A stretch of DNA of 7,412 bases, from NCBI GenBank assembly GCA_029267795.1, contig JAJUHR010000087.1:1-7412 (forward strand). The letters run 5' to 3'. This DNA is from Planctomycetota bacterium. Lineage in GTDB: Bacteria > Planctomycetota > Phycisphaerae > Phycisphaerales > Phycisphaeraceae. Below, piece after piece: positions 1 through 7,412 of this stretch. Below the pieces are notes generated by a model, which saw only the letters and a program-made list of their open reading frames with translations, searched no databases and had not been told where the DNA came from. The position numbers were made by a program, and so were the translations under genes. Position 1 is the stretch's first letter. Each line of letters begins with the position of its first letter.

Positions 1-44
1 CGTCGAACGGCACTGAGCACGATCTTCCAATGACCTCGGTCCAT
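1..44 (-). CDS. N-terminus of an unidentified protein, cut by window edge
   Basis: On the minus strand an ATG at 44-42 opens a frame that stays open to the window edge. It reads MDRGHWKIVLSAVR and then runs off. The start is supported by a strong purine-rich ribosome binding site (AAAGGAGT, minus strand, 57-50), with six bases between GGAG and the ATG. The gene lies downstream of secA on the same strand, with about 140 bases between the secA stop and this start, so it could be co-transcribed or have its own promoter (weak candidate at 82-110). Fourteen residues are too few to assign a family. The stretch after the first basic residues (WKIVLSAV) is mildly hydrophobic, but I would not call a signal peptide from it. 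Confidence 0.6.
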   Translation of the reverse strand, partial: MDRGHWKIVLSAVR

Positions 45-49
45 GCTTG

Positions 50-57
50 ACTCCTTT
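50..57 (-). promoter_or_regulatory. Strong Shine-Dalgarno for the left-edge gene
   Basis: The minus strand reads AAAGGAGT here, close to the full anti-16S complement, with GGAG six bases before the ATG at 44. It is the best ribosome binding site in the window and is the main reason for calling a gene start at the left edge. Confidence 0.7.
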
Positions 58-81
58 CGTCGCAGCAACGCGATCGGAGCA

Positions 82-110
82 AGTATGGACCTTTGATGGA
101 ATTACAGCAA
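82..110 (-). promoter_or_regulatory. Weak sigma70-like promoter candidate for the left-edge gene
   Basis: Minus strand: TTGCTG (110-105) and CATACT (87-82) are separated by 17 bases. They match the consensus hexamers at 3/6 and 4/6 only. Transcription would start near 75, leaving a leader of about 30 bases that contains the Shine-Dalgarno at 57-50. The geometry is good but the boxes are poor, so this is a suggestion only. Confidence 0.22.
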
Positions 111-158
111 TATCCACACCCCCTGGCGCGCAATCATGGCATAGCGCACCCTACGGAG

Positions 159-172
159 GCTTGCGAGCAAGC
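159..172. repeat. 14-bp palindromic element downstream of secA
   Basis: GCTTGCGAGCAAGC forms a stem of six base pairs around a two-base centre, starting 13 bases after the secA stop codon. The same 14 bases recur at 6309-6322 inside a longer palindrome between sucC and the DUF4139-type gene. It could help end secA transcription, but no run of T follows on the minus strand, so it is not a standard intrinsic terminator. The neighbouring CCCTACGG (149-156) also resembles CCCTACTACGG at 6375-6385. A dispersed intergenic repeat is therefore the better reading. Confidence 0.5.
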
Positions 173-184
173 GGCGGCGCCCCC

Positions 185-4237
<4,053 letters not shown>

Positions 4238-4243
4238 GACCAA

Positions 4244-4247
4244 CCCC
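4244..4247 (-). promoter_or_regulatory. Weak Shine-Dalgarno that decides the secA start
   Basis: The minus strand reads GGGG here, six bases before the ATG at 4237 but directly touching the alternative TTG at 4243. Only the ATG is properly spaced. The site is weak and sits just downstream of a GC hairpin (4253-4268), which suggests that secA initiation may be modulated. Confidence 0.45.
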
Positions 4248-4252
4248 GATCT

Positions 4253-4268
4253 GCGGGCGACGGCCCGC
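4253..4268 (-). promoter_or_regulatory. GC hairpin in the secA leader
   Basis: GCGGGC at 4253-4258 pairs perfectly with GCCCGC at 4263-4268 around a four-base loop. In the secA transcript this stem ends 15 bases before the start codon, immediately upstream of the weak GGGG ribosome binding site. All six pairs are G-C. It could impede ribosome loading or act in translational control of secA. It is seen only as sequence complementarity. Confidence 0.45.
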
Positions 4269-4370
4269 CTTATTTCAAAATCGTATCTCGTTTGGGATGC
4301 GCGGCCCGCTGAACCCGTACGTTAGACAGGTCCGCTGGGTCGTTCTTGGAACACCCGATCGAAAATCGGA

Positions 4371-4784
4371 TCAACCGATGTGCCCGCTGGGAGGGGGCAG
4401 GTCCATGAGAGAAGGTCGCACGTGCTGGCGCCAGGTGGCGGGAGCGGAGCCGTGGGCTATGCGGGATGAAGTTGCGCGCTCCCCCCATGGGAGCAGGCGT
4501 GAGCCGGGGCAGGTAGTCACGGCGGGGAGAGGCGTGAAGCTTGCGGGCGAAGTGGACTCGCCGCGGCACGCCTGCGACAGGTAGGACCACCATTTGGCTG
4601 CGGGCAAGCCCGGGCTTTGGGGGCTGGCCTCCTGCGTCACCGTCACCAGCAAGCGCAAGCCGGCCACCTGACGCCACACCTCCACGGCCCCGCCCACCGA
4701 CTCGATCACCAGCTCGGTGCACAGCAGAGCCGCCAAGCCCAGGCAGGCAGCAGCCCATTTCGATTGATTGGAAAACCTGAACAT
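4371..4784 (-). CDS. Possible small signal-anchored protein upstream of secA
   Basis: A 137-codon frame starts with ATG at 4784 and ends with TGA at 4373-4371, 133 bases before the secA start and on the same strand. I do not recognise the product. Its N-terminus is MFRFSNQSKWAAACLGLAALL: basic residues followed by a hydrophobic run (about 10-22), like a signal sequence or a single membrane anchor. No proper lipobox is present, although a Cys follows. The first 55 codons are rich in G/C at the third base, as expected of a real gene here. The second half is rich in Pro and Ser, with less convincing codons, and may be non-coding or out of frame. A sigma70-like promoter (4824-4795) lies immediately upstream, giving an almost leaderless message, and no Shine-Dalgarno is visible. 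It could be a real small exported protein, a decayed gene, or just the leader of secA. Confidence 0.3.
   Translation of the reverse strand: MFRFSNQSKWAAACLGLAALLCTELVIESVGGAVEVWRQVAGLRLLVTVTQEASPQSPGLPAAKWWSYLSQACRGESTSPASFTPLPAVTTCPGSRLLPWGERATSSRIAHGSAPATWRQHVRPSLMDLPPPSGHIG
4606..4617. repeat. 12-bp perfect palindrome
   Basis: AAGCCCGGGCTT is a perfect palindrome inside the possible leader of secA. It may be a chance event in GC-rich DNA, or an operator-like or hairpin element. Nothing nearby tells which. Confidence 0.25.
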
Positions 4785-4794
4785 CGCCAGTTCA

Positions 4795-4824
4795 ATTATC
4801 GGCGCGTCAAGGGGATAGGGTCAA
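4795..4824 (-). promoter_or_regulatory. Sigma70-like promoter reading towards secA
   Basis: Minus strand: TTGACC (4824-4819) and GATAAT (4800-4795) are separated by 18 bases. Each matches the consensus at five of six positions, the best promoter in the window. Transcription would start near 4788, three to five bases before the ATG at 4784, so any message would be nearly leaderless for that ORF. If the ORF is not real, secA would carry a leader of about 550 bases. The -35 box faces the -35 box of the opposite promoter (4847-4852), with 22 bases between them. Confidence 0.5.
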
Positions 4825-4831
4825 CCGACCA

Positions 4832-4849
4832 GGCTATCGCGGCTATTTG
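4832..4849. repeat. 9-bp imperfect direct repeat between divergent promoters
   Basis: GGCTATCGC is followed at once by GGCTATTTG, so GGCTAT recurs with a nine-base period. It lies between the two outward-facing -35 boxes and overlaps the plus-strand one. This is a reasonable position for a regulator site controlling both directions, but no known operator is recognised. Confidence 0.3.
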
Positions 4850-4875
4850 GCTGCGTCGGGCCCAAGCGGTATGAT
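4847..4875 (+). promoter_or_regulatory. Sigma70-like promoter reading towards sucC
   Basis: TTGGCT (4847-4852) and TATGAT (4870-4875) are separated by 17 bases and match the consensus at 4/6 and 5/6. Transcription would start near 4882, giving sucC a leader of about 135 bases that contains the duplicated palindrome at 4899-4943. Confidence 0.42.
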
Positions 4876-4898
4876 CCGCACCTCTTACAGCCCCGCCT

Positions 4899-4943
4899 CC
4901 CGGAAGTGTTCCCCCGGGGATACCCCCCCGGGAATGTTCCCGG
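4899..4943. promoter_or_regulatory. Duplicated palindrome in the sucC upstream region
   Basis: Two 15-base copies, CCCGGAAGTGTTCCC (4899-4913) and CCCGGGAATGTTCCC (4927-4941), agree at 13 of 15 positions and start 28 bases apart. Each is a palindrome centred on GGAA/TTCC. The second extends to CCGGGAA-TG-TTCCCGG (4928-4943), a perfect seven-pair stem. Between them TTCCC (4909-4913) can also pair with GGGAA (4930-4934), and GGGG with CCCC inside that, so alternative hairpins compete. Two operator sites for a dimeric regulator or a switching RNA leader both fit. I recognise no named riboswitch. Confidence 0.45.
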
Positions 4944-4953
4944 CCTCGGAAGA

Positions 4954-4981
4954 TTGCGGAGGATCTGCGGGACGTTTTAAT
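4954..4981 (+). promoter_or_regulatory. Alternative, proximal promoter candidate for sucC
   Basis: TTGCGG (4954-4959) and TTTAAT (4976-4981) are separated by 16 bases. The -10 box matches 5/6 but the -35 box only 3/6. If used, transcription would begin near 4988, and the duplicated palindrome would lie upstream of the promoter, like activator sites, instead of inside the leader. Confidence 0.25.
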
Positions 4982-5005
4982 GCTATTGCTCGGGCGATCT
5001 AGTTC

Positions 5006-5009
5006 GGAG
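5006..5009 (+). promoter_or_regulatory. Shine-Dalgarno of sucC
   Basis: GGAG ends seven bases before the TTG start at 5017. Together with the canonical N-terminus MKIHEYQA it fixes the start on a TTG codon. A fuller GGAGGA at 4958-4963 is too far away to serve sucC. Confidence 0.6.
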
Positions 5010-5016
5010 TCAGCCC

Positions 5017-6234
5017 TTGAAAATCCACGAATATCAGGCCCGCGAGTTATTGGCCAAGTTTGGCGTCCCGGTCACCGCGTCAGTGCTGGCCCATAGCGGC
5101 GAGGAGGCGGCTGAAGCCTTCGATCGCCTGCGGGGCGACCACGGGATCAAGATGGCGGTGGTCAAGGCCCAGGTGCACGCGGGGGGGCGCGGCAAGGGCG
5201 GCGGGGTGAAGCTGGTCAAATCGGCTGAGGAGGCCCGGGCCGTGGCCACCCACATGCTCAGCAAGCCCTTGGTCACTCCCCAGACCGGCCCTGAAGGCGT
5301 GCCGGTGAAGAAAGTACTCGTGGCTGAGGCGGTGGACATCGCCAAGGAGTACTACCTGGGGATCGCGGTGGACCGCAGCAAGGGCTGCCCGGTGCTGATT
5401 GCCAGCAGCGAGGGCGGGGTGGAGATCGAAACCGTCGCCGAGGAGAATCCCGAAGCGATCTTGCGTGAGCCGATCCACCCGACCGAGGGGCTGCAGCCCT
5501 ACCAGGCGCGGAAGGTGGCGTATCGCCTGGGGATGGCCGGTAAACAGGTCGGCCAAGCCACGCAGATCATGGCTCAGCTGGCGAAGCTGTTCCTGGCCTG
5601 CGACGCGAGCCTGGCGGAGATCAACCCGCTGGTGGTGACGCCGGCGACCGAGACGCATCCCGCCGAGGGGCGGGTCCTGGCGATCGACGCCAAGATGAAC
5701 TTCGATGACAACGGTCTGTTTCGCCACGAGGACCTCAAGGCCTTGGCGGACCCGGCGGAGGAGAACCCCGCGGAACGCCGCGCCAGCGCTCACGGGCTGT
5801 CGTACATCAAGCTCGATGGGAACATCGGCTGCTTGGTCAACGGGGCGGGCTTGGCGATGGCGACGATGGACCTGATCAAGCTGCACGGGGCGGAGCCGGC
5901 GAACTTCCTGGACGTGGGCGGCTCGGCGAGCGAGGAGGCGGTGACCGAGGCGTTCCGGATCATCCTGGACGACCCGCACGTGGAGGGGGTGCTGGTGAAT
6001 ATCTTCGGCGGGATCATGAAGTGCGACATCATCGCGCGGGCGGTGGTGTCGGCGGCGGAGCACGTCGGCTTCCAGGTGCCGCTGGTGGTGCGGCTAGAGG
6101 GCACGAACGTGGAACAGGCCCGTCAAATCCTGCAGCGGGCCAAGGCTCAGCTGCCGACGATGCAGGTCGGCACAGACCTGACCGACGCGGCGAAGAAGAT
6201 CACCACGGGGGTCAAGGCGGTCGACGTGGCGTAA
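5017..6234 (+). CDS. sucC: Succinyl-CoA synthetase (ADP-forming) beta subunit
   Basis: SucC pairs with the alpha subunit SucD to interconvert succinyl-CoA and succinate with formation of ATP or GTP, a cytoplasmic step of the TCA cycle. The length, 405 residues, is close to that of typical SucC. The N-terminal ATP-grasp domain begins with the family hallmark MKIHEYQAR and has the nucleotide-binding KAQVHAGGRGKGGGVKL at 50-66, EYYLG at 111-115 and SSEGGVEIE at 130-138. The likely metal ligands are in EINPL (201-205, Asn203) and DAK (224-226, Asp224). The C-terminal CoA-ligase domain has GNIGCLVNGAGLAM at 268-281, FLDVGG at 297-302, VNIFGGI at 327-333 and RLEGTN at 359-364. All key motifs are intact. 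A short insertion (about 209-218) separates the two metal ligands. The start is TTG, and the stop is TAA. No sucD follows; the next gene is convergent. Malate-CoA ligase beta subunits are close relatives and cannot be excluded from sequence alone, but SucC is more likely. Confidence 0.95.
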   Translation: MKIHEYQARELLAKFGVPVTASVLAHSGEEAAEAFDRLRGDHGIKMAVVKAQVHAGGRGKGGGVKLVKSAEEARAVATHMLSKPLVTPQTGPEGVPVKKVLVAEAVDIAKEYYLGIAVDRSKGCPVLIASSEGGVEIETVAEENPEAILREPIHPTEGLQPYQARKVAYRLGMAGKQVGQATQIMAQLAKLFLACDASLAEINPLVVTPATETHPAEGRVLAIDAKMNFDDNGLFRHEDLKALADPAEENPAERRASAHGLSYIKLDGNIGCLVNGAGLAMATMDLIKLHGAEPANFLDVGGSASEEAVTEAFRIILDDPHVEGVLVNIFGGIMKCDIIARAVVSAAEHVGFQVPLVVRLEGTNVEQARQILQRAKAQLPTMQVGTDLTDAAKKITTGVKAVDVA

Positions 6235-6248
6235 GGGCTGTGGGCAGT

Positions 6249-6271
6249 AAAACCGCGGGTTTCCACCCGCG
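6249..6271. repeat. 23-bp direct repeat, copy 1 (hairpin)
   Basis: This copy is identical over 23 bases to 6398-6420, 149 bases downstream. CGCGGGT (6254-6260) pairs with ACCCGCG (6265-6271) around a TTCC loop. It begins 15 bases after the sucC stop codon, so it may also act in 3' end formation or message stability of sucC. Confidence 0.65.
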
Positions 6272-6304
6272 AGTGTCGGCTTCGGAAAAGAAGCGGCGGC
6301 GAAG

Positions 6305-6326
6305 CACAGCTTGCGAGCAAGCTGTG
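6305..6326. repeat. 22-bp perfect palindrome
   Basis: CACAGCTTGC (6305-6314) is the exact complement of GCAAGCTGTG (6317-6326) around a two-base GA centre, giving ten potential pairs. Its central 14 bases are identical to 159-172 downstream of secA, which indicates a dispersed element. No T run follows on either strand. Confidence 0.6.
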
Positions 6327-6351
6327 GCACCCGATACGCACCCGATACGCA
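6327..6351. repeat. 11-bp tandem repeat, about 2.3 copies
   Basis: GCACCCGATAC occurs twice in direct succession (6327-6337 and 6338-6348), followed by a partial third copy (GCA). It directly abuts the end of the 22-bp palindrome. Slippage or a small duplication is the simplest origin. Confidence 0.6.
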
Positions 6352-6397
6352 TTATGCGGCGAGGCAAAGCCCCGCCCTACTACGGCTGGCGGGGTTC

Positions 6398-6420
6398 AAA
6401 ACCGCGGGTTTCCACCCGCG
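6398..6420. repeat. 23-bp direct repeat, copy 2 (hairpin)
   Basis: This copy is identical to 6249-6271. Here the stem is one pair longer: CCGCGGGT (6402-6409) pairs with ACCCGCGG (6414-6421) around TTCC. Flanking sequences differ between the two copies, so the repeat unit is the hairpin itself plus the AAAA run before it. Confidence 0.65.
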
Positions 6421-6460
6421 GCTGCTGGTGATGCGACCAACGCACCCCCCCACTCGATAT

Positions 6461-6490
6461 GAAGCCCACGCATTGCAATACGTGGGCTTC
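6461..6490. terminator. 30-bp near-perfect palindrome, possible bidirectional terminator
   Basis: GAAGCCCACG (6461-6470) is the exact complement of CGTGGGCTTC (6481-6490). The ten bases between them contain the palindrome ATTGCAAT, so only one pair (6471 with 6480) is mismatched across 30 bases. It lies 46 bases downstream of the stop of the DUF4139-type gene on the minus strand and within the 3' region of sucC. No T run follows on either side, so termination is a guess from position and stem strength. A dispersed repeat or protein-binding site is also possible. Confidence 0.4.
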
Positions 6491-6536
6491 GGCAAAACCG
6501 GGCGCACGTTTAGGAAATCATCACGACAGCACCGGG

Positions 6537-7412
6537 CTACGGCAGCACCAGCTTTGCGGGTTCGATGGTGACGTTGTTCTGGGTGGCGTTGCGGCCTTGC
6601 AGGCGCACCACCTCGTATACCAGGTCGGTACGCTTAGCGGGAGGGACGGTCCGCGTGAACTGCACGGTCCGGTAGTCGTGCGGGGTGGGGTCCAGGTCGC
6701 TGCGGAAGATCACGTGGCCGTCGTATCGCCGGCGGATTTCCAGCTCGATGGGCTTGCCGGTGTAGTTGCCGATGCGCTGGGCGTACAGTTCGTGGTCGTT
6801 CCAGCCGGCGACGGTGCTGCGGAGATCGATCTTCACGTCCCGGTCGTCGACGCGCTTGTAAACATCGGCGCCATGGAGCTTCATCCAGATCTCGTCGCGC
6901 CAGGCACGGAGCTTGACCAGCTCGAAGACGACGCGGGGGTCGGAGCCCAGGTTCAGCTCGATTTTGTCGCCGATGGGGATGTATTGGATCGACTGCGATC
7001 CGAGGAAGCTTAAGCCGCCGCGGCCGTTGTCGCGGAACACGCGCACCACGCCGTCGGGCAGCGGGGTGGTGCCCAGGCCCGAGGCCTTGTCGTTGGTCAA
7101 CAGGTACATCCGCACGAGCTGGTCGCTGTATTGCTCTTGGCGGTAGCGGTACTGGACCTTCAGGGGCACGGTTTCGGCGTTAAAACTGCGCATCCGCTTG
7201 GACCAGCCGTCGGGGATCGTCTCGGTGCCCTCGATGGTGTAGATGAAGTATTCGCTGAGGCCTTCCTTGACGATCTGTTTTTCCTCGGCGTAGCCGGGGG
7301 CGCCGGCCGCCGCCATATCGCGGGCCATAGCGGCCTTGGCGGCCTGGCGGCGGTAGTCCAAGCGCACGGCTTCTTGCAGGCGATCGACCTCGGACATGGG
7401 GACGCGGGCGAG
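6537..7412 (-). CDS. DUF4139-type protein, C-terminal part (5' end beyond window)
   Basis: The visible 291 codons end with TAG at 6539-6537 and remain open to the right edge. An ATG at 7397-7395 has no ribosome binding site, and the frame continues upstream of it, so the true start is probably outside the window. The central stretch YLLTNDKASGLGTTPLPDG, followed by VVRVFRDNGRG, FLGSQSIQYIPIGDKIEL and NLGSDPRVVFE, has the look of the DUF4139 domain, whose members usually carry another domain before it. The C-terminal half is rich in beta-type alternation (IELEIRRRYDGHVIF, YRTVQFTRTV), which suits a beta-sandwich. The visible N-terminal part is charged and probably helical (DRLQEAVRLDYRRQAAKAAMA). 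The biochemical function of the family is unknown to me. Many members are predicted to be exported, but any signal peptide lies outside this window. The gene converges on sucC. The family call is from recognition of the motif, not a search. Confidence 0.7.
   Translation of the reverse strand, partial: LARVPMSEVDRLQEAVRLDYRRQAAKAAMARDMAAAGAPGYAEEKQIVKEGLSEYFIYTIEGTETIPDGWSKRMRSFNAETVPLKVQYRYRQEQYSDQLVRMYLLTNDKASGLGTTPLPDGVVRVFRDNGRGGLSFLGSQSIQYIPIGDKIELNLGSDPRVVFELVKLRAWRDEIWMKLHGADVYKRVDDRDVKIDLRSTVAGWNDHELYAQRIGNYTGKPIELEIRRRYDGHVIFRSDLDPTPHDYRTVQFTRTVPPAKRTDLVYEVVRLQGRNATQNNVTIEPAKLVLP

Larger units (their letters stand above)
6235..6536. other. Hairpin- and repeat-rich region between convergent genes
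   Basis: These 302 bases separate the stop of sucC from the stop of the DUF4139-type gene and contain no convincing ORF. They hold a 23-bp direct repeat that is itself a hairpin (6249-6271 and 6398-6420), a small stem at 6279-6294 (GCTTC/GAAGC), a 22-bp palindrome (6305-6326), an 11-bp tandem repeat (6327-6351) and a 30-bp near-palindrome (6461-6490). Any of the stems may help stop transcription from both sides, but none is followed by a T run. Confidence 0.6.

Noticed and set aside
4270..4758. A second minus-strand frame of 162 codons overlapping the possible small ORF
   Set aside because: It starts without a signal, its composition is R/P/G/H-rich, and the overlapping frame from 4784 has a better N-terminus and promoter position. 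A frameshift joining the two cannot be excluded.
4958..5090. An upstream ORF at 4980 preceded by GGAGGA and overlapping the sucC start
   Set aside because: The spacing between GGAGGA and the ATG is 16 bases, too long, and the product is short and unremarkable. Kept out as unlikely.
5080..6063. A 327-codon minus-strand frame opposite sucC
   Set aside because: It is antisense to conserved SucC motifs and rich in H, R, L, V and Q, with no recognisable domain or start signal.
6235..6300. Canonical Rho-independent terminator for sucC
   Set aside because: The hairpin at 6254-6271 has no T run after it. Termination may still occur in this region, but the standard signature is missing.
6249..6420. 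CRISPR array
   Set aside because: There are only two repeat copies, 149 bases apart, with other palindromes between them; the spacing is far from a repeat-spacer pattern and no cas gene is visible.
6459..7013. A 184-codon plus-strand frame opposite the DUF4139-type gene
   Set aside because: The minus-strand frame carries the DUF4139-like motif. The plus-strand product is V/G/D/L-rich shadow sequence.
7395..7397. ATG at 7397 as the start of the DUF4139-type gene
   Set aside because: No Shine-Dalgarno precedes it, and the frame continues open to the edge. DUF4139 proteins are usually longer, so the gene most likely begins outside the window.

Overview
This is a GC-rich bacterial window. It holds two complete, well-recognised genes: secA on the minus strand and sucC on the plus strand. 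It also holds the C-terminal part of a DUF4139-type gene running in from the right edge (minus), and the first 14 codons of an unidentified gene leaving at the left edge (minus). The SecA protein is unusually long (1350 residues). It has a large insertion before its Walker A motif and no C-terminal zinc-binding motif. From memory of the family, this architecture resembles SecA of Phycisphaerae (Planctomycetota), so that is the most likely source; this is inference, not a search result.

Layout. Positions 1-44 are the start of a gene on the minus strand with a strong Shine-Dalgarno; 45-184 is the gap downstream of secA and carries a 14-bp palindrome. SecA occupies 185-4237 (minus). Positions 4238-5016 are a control region between the divergent secA and sucC genes. 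It carries two back-to-back sigma70-like promoters, a possible small signal-anchored ORF upstream of secA, a GC hairpin just before the secA start, and a duplicated palindrome in front of sucC. SucC occupies 5017-6234 (plus, TTG start). Positions 6235-6536 lie between convergent genes and are packed with hairpins and short repeats. From 6537 to the right edge is the DUF4139-type gene (minus).

Function. SecA is the motor ATPase of Sec-dependent protein export. SucC is the ADP-forming succinyl-CoA synthetase beta subunit of the TCA cycle. No sucD follows sucC, so the partner subunit must be encoded elsewhere. The neighbouring genes do not form one pathway.

The most notable feature is inside SecA: the helical-wing region appears expanded into five gap-free tandem units, alongside three other insertions. 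I see no mobile element, CRISPR array, RNA gene or obvious new defence or biosynthetic system. The non-coding regions hold most of what is unexplained.
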